From NCBI GenBank assembly GCA_030837785.1, contig JAUQYA010000082.1, forward strand, positions 1 to 64,000: a DNA stretch of 64,000 nucleotides. Reading direction: 5' to 3'. This document shows, piece by piece, positions 16,228-25,863 of the stretch (within the stretch, counting starts at the first letter, position 1; each line of letters opens with the position of its first letter). The notes under the pieces were generated by a model. That model did not search any database. It saw only the letters and a program-made list of their open reading frames with translations, and had not been told where the DNA came from. This stretch comes from Albidovulum sp. (GTDB lineage Bacteria > Pseudomonadota > Alphaproteobacteria > Rhodobacterales > Rhodobacteraceae). The position numbers and the translations under genes are program-made.

Positions 16228-17177
16228 CGCATCTCTCCGCTGAGGTAGGTTTCGCGCACCGCGTCCGACAGCTTGGCCGCCCGGCGGATGAACCGGCTGA
16301 GGAACTCGTGCAGCCCCTCCTCGAAGACCGCCTCGATGGTGAGCCGCGCGAGCTCGTCGCGGAGCGCGTCGGCCGCGTCCTGCGCCGGCGTCATGCGCCC
16401 GTAGGCGACGGCGAGGTTGTCGAGATTCACCGCCGCGCCGACGATGGAGGTCGTGAGCGAACGCGGGCACTGGCGGTTGAGGATGAAGAAATCGGCGACC
16501 TTGGCCGCGGTGATCTCGCCGCCATAGGCCCAGTGGAAGGCGCGGTGGGCCGAAAGCGCCCTGAGCAGCGTCGTCCACTGGTAGGTGTCGAGCCCGGTGC
16601 CGATGTATTCGGCGCGCGGCAGCAGGACGTAGTATTTCACGTCGATGAGGCGCGCGGTGTTGTCGGCGCGCTCCAGCCGGTAGCCGAGACCGAGGAAATC
16701 GTAGCCGTCGCGCCGGAGCAGCGTGGTGTCGATGGCGCCCCTGACCTGGGCGGCGTGGCGCATCGTCCATTCGGTGAGCCGGCCGAGGTCCAGCCCGCTG
16801 CGCGGTTGGCGTTCGAGCTGACGCAGTTCCTGGAACGCGGTGTTGAGCGCATCCCAGACCTGGGAGGTCAGCGCCGTGCGCACGATCCGGCCGTTTTCGC
16901 GCGCCCGGTCGAGGCAGGAGGCGATCGAGGAGGGGTTGTCGCGGTCGAAGAAGAGATAGCTTTCGATGTTGCGCTGCACCGGGTCGCCATACTTGCCGGC
17001 AAAGCCCGCGGCGGTGCCGGAAGCCTGCAAAAGCGAATCCCATTCGTTGCGGTAGCCGTGCCCGGCCGAGGGCAGAAGCGCGATGCGTGCCCCGACCTCG
17101 AGAAGCCGCGCCATCATCTCGGCCCGCTCCATGTAGCGGCCGATCCAGAACAGGTTTTCCGCGGTCCGGCTCAGCAC
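16224..17177 (-). CDS. Alpha-E domain protein (DUF403)
   Basis: A 317-residue all-helical protein beginning MLSRTAENLFWIGRYMERAE, the hallmark of the alpha-E family. It has repeated helices through LDRARENGRIVR, TEWTMRHAAQVRGAI and GLGYRLERADNTARLIDVKYY. The family accompanies ATP-grasp and transglutaminase genes and is thought to act in making or modifying a peptide-like product; no reaction is proved. It starts with GTG, four bases before the ATP-grasp gene's stop as read on this strand. It overlaps the transglutaminase start downstream. Confidence 0.92.
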   Translation of the reverse strand: MLSRTAENLFWIGRYMERAEMMARLLEVGARIALLPSAGHGYRNEWDSLLQASGTAAGFAGKYGDPVQRNIESYLFFDRDNPSSIASCLDRARENGRIVRTALTSQVWDALNTAFQELRQLERQPRSGLDLGRLTEWTMRHAAQVRGAIDTTLLRRDGYDFLGLGYRLERADNTARLIDVKYYVLLPRAEYIGTGLDTYQWTTLLRALSAHRAFHWAYGGEITAAKVADFFILNRQCPRSLTTSIVGAAVNLDNLAVAYGRMTPAQDAADALRDELARLTIEAVFEEGLHEFLSRFIRRAAKLSDAVRETYLSGEMR

Positions 17178-17181
17178 CCCA

Positions 17182-18597
17182 TCACTCCGCCAGCACCCAT
17201 GTATCCTTGACCCCGCCGCCCTGCGAGGAATTGACCACGAGCGAACCTTCTGTCAGCGCCACCCGCGTAAGCCCGCCGGGCACAAGCTCGATCGTCTCGC
17301 CGACAAGGCAGTAGGGGCGCAGGTCGACATGGCGGGGCGCGATCCCCTCGGCCACGAAGGACGGGCAGGTGGACAGCGCCAGCGTCGGCTGGGCGATGTA
17401 GTTGGCGGGTTCGGCCACGATCTTGTGGCGGAACGCCTCCACCTCGGCGGCCGTCGATTTCGGCCCGACCAGCATCCCGTAGCCGCCCGAGCCGTGCACC
17501 TCCTTCACCACGAGGTCCGCGAGGTGGGCGAGGACGTATTTCAGATCGTCCTGTTTCGCGCATTGCCAGGTGGGCACGTTCTGCAGGATCGGCTCCTCGC
17601 CGAGATAGAAGCGGATCATCTCCGGCACATGGGTATAGACGGCCTTGTCGTCGGCCACGCCCGCGCCGGGGGCCGAACAGATCATCACCCCGCCCGAGCG
17701 GTAGACATCCATCAGCCCCGCCACGCCCAGCATGGACTCGGGGCGGAAGCAAAGCGGGTCGAGGAAGGCGTCGTCGATCCGGCGATAGATCACGTCCACC
17801 CGCTTCGGGCCTTCGGTGGTGCGCATCCAGACGAGGCCGCCCTCGACGAAAAGGTCGGGCCCCTCGACAAGCTCCATCCCCATCAGGTCGGCGAGGAAGG
17901 AGTGTTCGTAGTAAGCCGAGTTGTAGTGGCCGGGGGTCAGGATGACGATGCAGGGCTCGCCCTCGCAGCGCGCCGGCGCGACCGAGGCCAGCGTGCGGCG
18001 GAGAAGCTGCGGATAGGCCTCCACCGGCTCGATACGGTTCTCGCGGAAAAGTGCCGGGAACATCCGCATCATGATCTCGCGGTTCTCCAGCATGTAGGAG
18101 ACGCCCGAGGGCGTGCGGCAGTTGTCCTCGAGCACAAAGAAGTCCTCGGGCCCGGTGCGCACGAGGTCGATGCCGACGATGTGGGAGAAGACCCCCTTCG
18201 GCGGCACGAAGCCCGCCACCGCCTTTTCATAGGCTTCGTTGCCATAGACGAGATGGGCGGGGATACGGCCCGCGCGCACGAACTCTCCGCGCCCGTAGAC
18301 ATCGACGAGGAAGGCATTGAGCGCCCGCGCCCGCTGCTTGATGCCGCGTTCCAGCCGGCGCCACTCGCCTTGCGTGAAGACGCGGGGGAACATGTCGAAG
18401 GGGATCAGCCGGTCGGGATCGCCGCCCTCGCCATAGACCGCGAAGGTGATGCCGATGCGGCGGAAAAGCGCCTCGGCCTCGGCCTGCTTCATCTGGCGCA
18501 ACTCGGCCGGCATGTTGCGCGTCCAGTCCTCGAGACGTCCGTAGGGCGGGCGCACCGCCCGGCCTTCGAACATCTCGTTGAAGAACGCCGGCGCCAT
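17182..18597 (-). CDS. Circularly permuted ATP-grasp protein (DUF404/DUF407)
   Basis: A 471-residue ATP-grasp-type enzyme. Recognisable segments are PFDMFPRVF, ALNAFLVDVYG, FFVLEDNCRTPSGVSYMLENR, ILTPGHYNSAYYEHSFLA and the C-terminal VKEVHGSGGYGMLVGPKST. ATP-grasp enzymes join a carboxylate to an amine via acyl phosphate. With its partners it probably forms peptide bonds on an unknown substrate (inference). It is the first gene of the Anbu operon. Its ATG is 146 bases from the divergent exonuclease gene, so the operon promoter should lie in that gap. Confidence 0.93.
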   Translation of the reverse strand: MAPAFFNEMFEGRAVRPPYGRLEDWTRNMPAELRQMKQAEAEALFRRIGITFAVYGEGGDPDRLIPFDMFPRVFTQGEWRRLERGIKQRARALNAFLVDVYGRGEFVRAGRIPAHLVYGNEAYEKAVAGFVPPKGVFSHIVGIDLVRTGPEDFFVLEDNCRTPSGVSYMLENREIMMRMFPALFRENRIEPVEAYPQLLRRTLASVAPARCEGEPCIVILTPGHYNSAYYEHSFLADLMGMELVEGPDLFVEGGLVWMRTTEGPKRVDVIYRRIDDAFLDPLCFRPESMLGVAGLMDVYRSGGVMICSAPGAGVADDKAVYTHVPEMIRFYLGEEPILQNVPTWQCAKQDDLKYVLAHLADLVVKEVHGSGGYGMLVGPKSTAAEVEAFRHKIVAEPANYIAQPTLALSTCPSFVAEGIAPRHVDLRPYCLVGETIELVPGGLTRVALTEGSLVVNSSQGGGVKDTWVLAE

Positions 18598-18743
18598 CCC
18601 CTGCCCCTCTGGTCCCGTCCGGAAAACCTTAGGCGGCGAAATCCCGCTTGTGAAGCGGAACAGGGGCGGTGTTTGCGCCCCGATGCCCCCGGCGCAGGGA
18701 AAATGCGACTGGAGGCGGGGGGCGCCTCGGGTAGACTGGCCCG

Positions 18744-19778
18744 ATGACGCGCGCGCCCGTGCTGAGAGCCACCGACCGCGGCCTTTACTGTGCCGCCGGC
18801 GATTTCTTCATCGACCCCTGGCGCCCGGTCGGCCGCGCGCTGGTCACGCATGGCCATTCCGACCATGCCCGGCCGGGGCATCGGGCCTATCTCTGCACCC
18901 CGCTGACGGCACCGGTGCTCAGGCTGCGGCTCGGCGAGGTGGCGGTGGAGACGCTGGCCTGGGGCGTGCCGCTCAGGATCGGCGGCGCCACGGTCAGCTT
19001 CCATCCGGCGGGCCATGTGCCGGGGTCGGCGCAAATCCGGGTGGAGGTCGCGGGCGAGGTCTGGGTGGTCTCGGGCGACTACAAGACCGAGGCCGACGGC
19101 CTGTCCGACCCGTTCGAGCCGGTTCCCTGCCACAGCTTTGTCAGCGAATGCACCTTCGGCCTGCCAGTCTTCCGCTGGGCGCCGCAGGCCGAGGTGATGG
19201 CGGCGATCAACGCCTGGTGGCAGGCGAATGCGGCGGCGGGGCGGGCCTCGATCCTCGGCGCCTATGCGCTCGGCAAGGCGCAGCGCATCCTCGCGCAGCT
19301 CGATCCTGCGATCGGCCCGATCCTGACCCACGGCGCGGTCGAGGCCGTCAACGAGGCGCTGCGCGCGGCCGGGCTGGCGCTGCCGGCGACGGAGCGCGTG
19401 GTGCCGGGCACCGGCGCCGCGGCACGGCCCGGCGCCTTCGTGCTGGCCCCGCCGTCGGCGCTCGGCACGCCCTGGGCGCGCCGCTTCGGCCCGGCGGCGG
19501 AAGCCTTCGCCTCGGGCTGGATGCGGCTGCGCGGTGTCCGCCGCCGGCGCGGGCTCGGCACCGGCTTCACCCTCTCCGACCATGCCGACTGGGAGGGGCT
19601 GAACGCCGCCATCGCCGCGACGGGGGCAAGCCGGGTCTTCGTCACCCACGGCTATACCGCGCCCTTCCGCCGCTGGCTGGAGGAACAGGGCTACGAGGCC
19701 GGGATCGTCGAGACCGAGTTCCGCGGCGAGGAGACCGGGGAGGAGCCGGAAACGAACCCGGACGGAGAGCCGGGATGA
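18744..19778 (+). CDS. Ligase-associated DNA exonuclease (metallo-beta-lactamase fold)
   Basis: A 344-residue MBL-fold/beta-CASP nuclease. The metal motif is HGHSDHARPGH, with further ligands in HPAGHVPGSAQ and SGDYKTE, then TFGLPVF and the C-terminal LSDHADWEGL and VTHGY. Members are encoded next to ATP-dependent DNA ligases and process DNA ends in repair. The stop overlaps the ligase start by four bases (ATGA), so translation is coupled. The DNA-damage helicase and phosphoesterase often found in this cluster are absent from the neighbourhood. Confidence 0.93.
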   Translation: MTRAPVLRATDRGLYCAAGDFFIDPWRPVGRALVTHGHSDHARPGHRAYLCTPLTAPVLRLRLGEVAVETLAWGVPLRIGGATVSFHPAGHVPGSAQIRVEVAGEVWVVSGDYKTEADGLSDPFEPVPCHSFVSECTFGLPVFRWAPQAEVMAAINAWWQANAAAGRASILGAYALGKAQRILAQLDPAIGPILTHGAVEAVNEALRAAGLALPATERVVPGTGAAARPGAFVLAPPSALGTPWARRFGPAAEAFASGWMRLRGVRRRRGLGTGFTLSDHADWEGLNAAIAATGASRVFVTHGYTAPFRRWLEEQGYEAGIVETEFRGEETGEEPETNPDGEPG

Positions 19779-21367
19779 AACGCTTCGCCACCCTCTTCGC
19801 CGCGCTCGACGGCACCACCTCGACCAGCGCGAAGGTGGCCGCGCTCGCGGAGTATTTCCGCACCGCCCCCGAGGACGACCGGCTCTGGACCATCGCGCTC
19901 CTCTCCGGGCGCCGGCCGAGACGCAGCGTCACCGCGACCGACCTGCGCCAATGGGCGGCGGAGGCGGCGGGCCTGCCGCTCTGGCTCTTCGAGGAAAGCT
20001 ATCCGGTGGTGGGCGACCTCGCCGAGACGATCGCGCTGGTGCTCCCAGAGCCTTCCCGCACTACCCAGCGCTCGCTGGCGGAGTGGATCGGCACGATCCG
20101 CGCCCTGGCCGGACGGCCGCCGCCGGAACGCAAGGCGGCGATCCTCGACGCCTGGGCCGGGCTCGGCCCCGAGGAGCGGTTCCTGTTCAACAAGCTCATC
20201 ACCGGCGGCTTCCGCATGGGGGTCAGCCAGAAGCTGATGACGCGGGCGCTGGCGGCGGCGACCGGGCTTGAGGAGGCGGAGCTGGCGCACCGGCTGATGG
20301 GGGCCTGGACGCCGGAGACGGTGAGCTACCGGACGCTCATCCATGCCCGCGACCCGGCGGCCGACCTGTCGCGGCCCTATCCGTTTTTCCTCGCCTATCC
20401 GCTGGAGGCGGAGCCCGGAACGCTGGGCGCTCCGGCCGACTGGTTTGCGGAATGGAAATGGGACGGCATCCGCGGCCAGATCGTCTTCCGCGGCGGCGCG
20501 CTGGCGCTCTGGTCGCGCGGCGAGGAGCTGATCACCGACCGCTTTCCCGAATTCGCCCGGCTGGCAGATTTCCTGCCCGCCGGTACGGTGATCGACGGCG
20601 AGGTCATGGCCTGGGCGGGCGAGGCGCCGCTGCCCTTCGCCGAGTTGCAGAAGCGGATCGGCCGCAAGACCGTGCCGAGAAAGCTCCTGGCCGAGGCGCC
20701 GGCGATGCTTCTCGCCTACGATCTCCTTGAGGCGGAGGGCGCGGACCTGCGGGCGCGGCCCTTCGACGAACGCCGGGCCCGGCTTCAGGCGCTGGCGGTG
20801 GCGCTGCCGCCCGAGGCGCCGCTGCGGCTTTCGCCCGAGGTTCCCATCGCCGGCTGGGACGAACTGGCCACCCTGCGCGCCGGGGCGGGCGCGGCGCGGG
20901 CCGAGGGGCTGATGCTGAAGCGGCGCGCCTCGGCCTACGGCGTCGGGCGGCGGCGCGGCGACTGGTGGAAGTGGAAGCTCGACCCGATGACGGTCGACGC
21001 GGTGATGGTCTATGCCCAGGCCGGGCACGGGCGGCGGGCGACGCTCTACACCGACTTCACCTTCGCGGTGCGCGACGGCGACGACTTCGTGCCCTTCGCC
21101 AAGGCCTATTCCGGGCTCACCGACGCCGAGTTCGCCGAGATCACCCGCTGGGTCCGCGCCAACACGCTGGAACGCTTCGGCCCGGTCCGGCGGGTGCCGC
21201 CGGAACTGGTGTTCGAGATCGCCTTCGAGGGCATCCGGGCCAGCCCCCGCCACAAGTCGGGCATCGCCCTGCGCTTTCCGCGCATGGTCCGCTGGCGGCG
21301 CGACAAGCCGGCGGCGGAGATCGACACGCTGGAGGGGCTCAGGGCGCTCCTCGTCGCGCCGGGCTGA
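19775..21367 (+). CDS. ATP-dependent DNA ligase of the cisplatin-damage-response type
   Basis: A 530-residue ATP-dependent DNA ligase. An N-terminal all-helical DNA-binding domain (residues 1-190; FLFNKLITGGFRMGVSQ) is followed by the nucleotidyltransferase core. The adenylated lysine is K228 in KWDGIRGQ. Motif III and IV regions are DGEVMAW and AEGLMLKRR. The oligonucleotide-binding domain ends the protein (WWKWKLDPMTVDAVMVYA). This is a stand-alone ligase, not LigD. The partner exonuclease immediately upstream supports a role in end repair. Confidence 0.95.
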   Translation: MKRFATLFAALDGTTSTSAKVAALAEYFRTAPEDDRLWTIALLSGRRPRRSVTATDLRQWAAEAAGLPLWLFEESYPVVGDLAETIALVLPEPSRTTQRSLAEWIGTIRALAGRPPPERKAAILDAWAGLGPEERFLFNKLITGGFRMGVSQKLMTRALAAATGLEEAELAHRLMGAWTPETVSYRTLIHARDPAADLSRPYPFFLAYPLEAEPGTLGAPADWFAEWKWDGIRGQIVFRGGALALWSRGEELITDRFPEFARLADFLPAGTVIDGEVMAWAGEAPLPFAELQKRIGRKTVPRKLLAEAPAMLLAYDLLEAEGADLRARPFDERRARLQALAVALPPEAPLRLSPEVPIAGWDELATLRAGAGAARAEGLMLKRRASAYGVGRRRGDWWKWKLDPMTVDAVMVYAQAGHGRRATLYTDFTFAVRDGDDFVPFAKAYSGLTDAEFAEITRWVRANTLERFGPVRRVPPELVFEIAFEGIRASPRHKSGIALRFPRMVRWRRDKPAAEIDTLEGLRALLVAPG

Positions 21368-21377
21368 ATGGCCGGGC

Positions 21378-21396
21378 GCCTCCGGCGGCGATATTT
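21378..21396 (+). repeat. Dispersed 19-bp repeat after the DNA ligase gene (copy 1)
   Basis: GCCTCCGGCGGCGATATTT, 11 bases after the ligase stop. A second copy with two changes lies at 57064-57082, 9 bases after the KpsC stop on the same strand. The shared core GCCTCCGGCGG plus TATTT may act as a weak 3'-end signal or be a dispersed genomic repeat. Confidence 0.6.
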
Positions 21397-21475
21397 GACC
21401 CGGAATGATAGCCGCCGGCTTGCCTTGGCCCGCGCCGGGTGCCTATCTCGGCCAGACCGATACGAGGAGACTGCC

Positions 21476-23302
21476 ATGACGATCCGCCTTCCCCGCCCCG
21501 TCTTCGACGCCGACGCTTCCGCCGGGGGGCTGGGGCCGCTGCCGGACTGGGATCTGAGCGACCTCTACGCCGCCCCCGACGCGCCCGAGGTGGGCCGCGA
21601 CATGGCCGAACTGGAACGCGCCTGCGCCGCCTTTGCCAGCGACTACGAGGGCAAGCTTGCCACGCTGGATGCAGCGGGCATGCTCGGCTGCATCCACCGG
21701 CACGAGCGGATCGAGGCGCTGGCGGGGCGGATCATGTCCTATGCGGGCTTGCGCTACTACCAGAACACCACCGATGCCGGCCGGGCGAAATTCCTGTCGG
21801 ACTGCCAGGACAAGGTCACGGAGTTCACCACCCCGCTCGTCTTCTTCTCGCTGGAATTCAACCGGATAGAGGATGCGGCTTACACCGCGCTCTTTTCGGC
21901 CGACGCGGCGATCGCGCGCTACCGGCCGGCCTTCGACCGGATGCGGGCGATGAAGCCCTACCAGTTGTCGGACGAGCTGGAGCGCTTCCTGCACGACCAG
22001 TCAACGGTCGGCGCCTCAGCCTGGAACAAGCTTTTCGACGAGACGATGGCGGGCCTCACCTTCACCGTCGCGGGCGAGCCGGAGGCGCTGAGCCTCGAGG
22101 CGACGCTCAACCTCCTGTCGGAGCCGGAGCGGTCGCGGCGGGAGGCCGCGGCGCGGGCGCTTGCGGGGGTTTTCGCGGGCAACATCAAGCTTTTCGCGCG
22201 CGTTCATAACACGCTGGCGAAGGAGAAGGAGATCGAGGACCGCTGGCGCAGGATGCCGAGCCCGCAGACCGCCCGGCACCTGTCGAACGATGTCGAGCCC
22301 GAGGTGGTGGAGGCGCTCAGGAACGCCGTCGTCGCGGCCTATCCGAAGCTCAGCCACCGCTACTATGCCTTGAAGGCGAAATGGATGGGGCTCGACAGGT
22401 TGCAGGTCTGGGACCGGAACGCCCCCCTGCCGATGGAGGAAAAGCGCACCGTGGGCTGGGACGAGGCCCGCGCGACCGTGCTTTCCGCCTACGCGAGCTT
22501 TGCCCCGGAAATGGCTGACCTAGCAGAACCTTTCTTCACCAAAGGCTGGATCGACGCCGCCGTCAAGCCGGGCAAGGCGCCCGGTGCCTTCGCCCATCCG
22601 ACAGTAACCGCGGTGCATCCTTACGTGATGCTCAACTACCTCGGCAAGCCGCGCGACGTGATGACGCTGGCGCATGAGCTGGGCCACGGCGTCCACCAGC
22701 GGCTGGCGGCACCCCAGGGCGAGATGCTCAGCCAGACGCCGCTGACGCTGGCCGAGACGGCGAGCGTCTTCGGCGAGATGCTGACCTTCCGCAGGCTTCT
22801 GGCGAAGGCCGCGACCCCGGCCGAGCGCAAGATCCTGCTCGCCGGCAAGGTCGAGGACATGATCAACACCGTGGTGCGCCAGATCGCCTTCTACGACTTC
22901 GAATGCAAGCTGCATGCCGCCCGGCGCGCAGGCGAGCTGACGCCCGACGACATCGGCCAGCTGTGGATGAGCGTGCAGGGCGAAAGCCTCGGACCGGCGT
23001 TTGACTTCATGGACGGATACGAGACCTTCTGGGCCTATATCCCGCATTTCGTCCATTCCCCCTTCTACGTCTACGCCTATGCCTTCGGCGACGGGCTGGT
23101 GAACGCGCTCTATGCGGCCTACGAGGAAGGGCTGCCGGACTTCCAGGCGAAGTATTTCGACATGCTGAAGGCGGGCGGATCGAAGCACCACATGGCGCTT
23201 CTCGCCCCCTTCGGCCTCGACGCCTCGGAGCCTTCGTTCTGGGACAAGGGCCTGTCGATGATCGCCGGGATGATCGACGAGCTGGAGGCGATGGAGGCCT
23301 GA
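21476..23302 (+). CDS. pepF: Oligoendopeptidase F family M3 metallopeptidase
   Basis: A 608-residue zinc peptidase that cuts oligopeptides in the cytoplasm. The zinc motif is H400-E-L-G-H404, with the third ligand Glu about 25 residues later in LAETASVFGEML. The N-terminal helical domain and the C-terminal SPFYVYAYAFGDGLVNALY segment are typical of the PepF/alpha-proteobacterial branch. The ATG at 21476 was chosen because a GAGGAG-like ribosome site (GAGGAGA, 21465-21471) precedes it. The gene stands alone. Confidence 0.94.
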   Translation: MTIRLPRPVFDADASAGGLGPLPDWDLSDLYAAPDAPEVGRDMAELERACAAFASDYEGKLATLDAAGMLGCIHRHERIEALAGRIMSYAGLRYYQNTTDAGRAKFLSDCQDKVTEFTTPLVFFSLEFNRIEDAAYTALFSADAAIARYRPAFDRMRAMKPYQLSDELERFLHDQSTVGASAWNKLFDETMAGLTFTVAGEPEALSLEATLNLLSEPERSRREAAARALAGVFAGNIKLFARVHNTLAKEKEIEDRWRRMPSPQTARHLSNDVEPEVVEALRNAVVAAYPKLSHRYYALKAKWMGLDRLQVWDRNAPLPMEEKRTVGWDEARATVLSAYASFAPEMADLAEPFFTKGWIDAAVKPGKAPGAFAHPTVTAVHPYVMLNYLGKPRDVMTLAHELGHGVHQRLAAPQGEMLSQTPLTLAETASVFGEMLTFRRLLAKAATPAERKILLAGKVEDMINTVVRQIAFYDFECKLHAARRAGELTPDDIGQLWMSVQGESLGPAFDFMDGYETFWAYIPHFVHSPFYVYAYAFGDGLVNALYAAYEEGLPDFQAKYFDMLKAGGSKHHMALLAPFGLDASEPSFWDKGLSMIAGMIDELEAMEA

Positions 23303-23576
23303 CCGGCGCCGAAGGCCGGGTGTTGCCGGAAACGTGCGCTTGCCGCCCAATGTTTCGCCGGCGCCGGGATTTTCATTGATTTGCCAGATTTCCGGTGCAG
23401 AGACTCGGTGAAGCCGGATCGTGCGATTGAACGAGGTGAGCGGATGTCGTGGCATTCAGGAGCATGGACGTGCGGCCGGACCGGCCGGGCGGCGAACCGT
23501 TTGGCACGGCGCGCGGCCGCATCCCGCGACGCGACGCCGCTGACGGCGCCTACGGTTTCCTGACGGGCACGGGATC

Positions 23577-25847
23577 ATGGCCAACATCACCGGCACCGCC
23601 GCCAACAACACCCTGAACGGCACCAACAATGCCGACACGATCACCGGGCTGAGCGGCAGCGACACGATCAGCGGCGGCGGCGGCAACGACAACATCGTTG
23701 CCGGACCGGCGGCGCAGGTCAATGTGGCGCAGAACCTGAACTGGTCCGCGGCCGGCCGCGACGAATCCTCGATCGCCGGCGGCTTCACCCAGAACACAGG
23801 CGGCGTCAACGTCACGGTCAGCTATACCGACGACGGCGCCGGCACGGGATTCACCGTCGAATCCTCGGACACGCAGTATCGCGCCACCGGCGAGACCTTC
23901 AGCACCACCTCGGCGGCCAGCCTGGCCGGCACCGGGGCCGGGCCGACCTCCACCGTGGGCATCAGCTTCGCCGGCGTCGCCGGCGCCGGCTACCAGAACG
24001 AGGTGACGAACGTCGCCTTCCGCATCAACGATGTCGATGCCGCCGGCTGGCAGGACATCGTCACGATCAACGCCTACGACGCCAACGGCAATCTTGTGCC
24101 GGTGACGATCACGCCGGCCGGCAACGACACGGTCTCGGGCAACACGATCACCGCCGGCCCGACCAGCGACACGACGTCCTCGGCGGCGGGATCGGTGCTG
24201 GTGTCCATCGCCGGGCCGGTCCAGCGCTTCGAGATCGTCTATTCCAACGGCGGCACCGCCGGCCAGCTTCTCAACATCACCAACGTCCATTTCAGCGCGC
24301 AGCCGGTCGACAACGATTCCGTCTCCGGCGGCGCCGGCAACGACACGATCGACGGCGGCTGGGGCAACGACACGCTCTCCGGCGACGGCGGCGCCGACAG
24401 CATCCTCGGCGGCACCGGCAACGATTCGCTCCTCGGCGGGGCGGGCAGCGACACGCTCCTCGGGGGCGATGGCGACGATACCGTCGACGGCGGCACCGAG
24501 GCCGACTACATCGACGGTGGCGACGGTAACGACAGCCTCTTCGGCGGCGCGGGCGCCTTCAACGACACGATCCTCGGCGGGATCGGCAACGACACCATCG
24601 ACGGCGGCGACGGCAACGATTCGCTTCTTGGCGGCGCCGGCACGGACAGCATCGCGGGCGGCCTTGGCGACGACTATGTCGATGGTGGCGATGGCAGCGA
24701 CAGCATCGACGGCGGCGCGGGCAACGACACCCTGATCTTTGGCCTCGGTGATGACACCGTCCTCGGCGGCGACGGCAACGACTTCATTGACGATGTGATG
24801 GGATCGAACCTCGTCGGGAACAATCTTCTCGACGGCGGTGCCGGAAATGACACGATCTACGGTGGGGGCGGCAACGACTCGCTCCTCGGGGGCGCGAACG
24901 ACGACCAGCTTTACGGCGAGGACGGTGTCGACAGCCTTGACGGCGGCACCGGGAACGACCTGCTGGACGGGGGAGCCGGCAACGACACGCTGAGCGGCGG
25001 CGCGGGCAGCGACACGCTGACCGGCGGACTTGGCAGCGACCGTTTCCTTGGCCTGACCGACGGCGACGTGGTCGACGGGTCGGAAGATCCCGGCAACACC
25101 GAGACCGACATCCTCGATCTCTTCGGCTCCGGCTGGACCAAGGCCAATACGAACGTCATCTTCTCGACGCCCGACCACGAGAACGGCACGGTGCAGTTCC
25201 TCGACGGGAGCGGCAACGTCATTGGCACGATGACCTTCTCGAACATCGAGACGATCGTGCCCTGCTTCACCCCCGGAACCCTGATCGACACCGACCGCGG
25301 GCCAGTTCCCGTCGAGGCGCTGTCGGCGGGCGACCGGGTCATGACGATGGACGACGGCTACCAGGTGCTGCGCTGGATCGGGCGGCGCGACCTCACGACA
25401 CGAGAGCTGGCAGCGTGCCCGGCACTGCGCCCGGTCCGCATCGCCAGGGATGCCTTCGGGCCCGGCCTGCCCGAACGCGACCTGCGGCTTTCGCCGCAGC
25501 ACCGGGTGCTGCTGTCCGGCGCACGGGCGGAACTTGTCGCGGGCGAGGCCGAGGTGCTGGCGCCGGCGCTGCATTTCCTCGGACTGCCGGGCGTCCTGCG
25601 CGACGCGGCGGCCGGGGGTGTCAGCTACATCCATCTTCTCTTCGACCGCCACCAGATCGTCCGCTCGGACGGGCTCTGGACGGAAAGCTTCCAGCCCGCG
25701 GCCGCCACGCTTTCGGCGATGGACGAAGGCCCGCGCGACGAACTTCTGCGGCTTTTCCCAGAGCTTTGCGCGGCGAACCTGACGCGCTATCCTTCGGCGC
25801 GATCGACGGTGAAACGACACGAGGCGCGGCTGATCCTCGCGTCCTGA
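23577..25847 (+). CDS. RTX calcium-repeat protein with C-terminal Hint domain
   Basis: A 756-residue acidic protein. It opens with short nonapeptide repeats (residues 1-45), then has a beta-rich non-repeat domain (about 50-240). A long run of RTX nonapeptides follows (about 245-500, GG.GNDxLxG and variants) and should form calcium beta-rolls. After residue 560 a Hint domain begins at CFTPGTLIDTDRGPVPVE, with the self-splicing-type Cys at its start and the conserved His in LSPQHRVLL. No signal peptide is seen, so type I secretion is expected. No secretion ABC genes are adjacent. Confidence 0.93.
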   Translation: MANITGTAANNTLNGTNNADTITGLSGSDTISGGGGNDNIVAGPAAQVNVAQNLNWSAAGRDESSIAGGFTQNTGGVNVTVSYTDDGAGTGFTVESSDTQYRATGETFSTTSAASLAGTGAGPTSTVGISFAGVAGAGYQNEVTNVAFRINDVDAAGWQDIVTINAYDANGNLVPVTITPAGNDTVSGNTITAGPTSDTTSSAAGSVLVSIAGPVQRFEIVYSNGGTAGQLLNITNVHFSAQPVDNDSVSGGAGNDTIDGGWGNDTLSGDGGADSILGGTGNDSLLGGAGSDTLLGGDGDDTVDGGTEADYIDGGDGNDSLFGGAGAFNDTILGGIGNDTIDGGDGNDSLLGGAGTDSIAGGLGDDYVDGGDGSDSIDGGAGNDTLIFGLGDDTVLGGDGNDFIDDVMGSNLVGNNLLDGGAGNDTIYGGGGNDSLLGGANDDQLYGEDGVDSLDGGTGNDLLDGGAGNDTLSGGAGSDTLTGGLGSDRFLGLTDGDVVDGSEDPGNTETDILDLFGSGWTKANTNVIFSTPDHENGTVQFLDGSGNVIGTMTFSNIETIVPCFTPGTLIDTDRGPVPVEALSAGDRVMTMDDGYQVLRWIGRRDLTTRELAACPALRPVRIARDAFGPGLPERDLRLSPQHRVLLSGARAELVAGEAEVLAPALHFLGLPGVLRDAAAGGVSYIHLLFDRHQIVRSDGLWTESFQPAAATLSAMDEGPRDELLRLFPELCAANLTRYPSARSTVKRHEARLILAS

Positions 25848-25863
25848 CAGCGGGGAACGGGCC

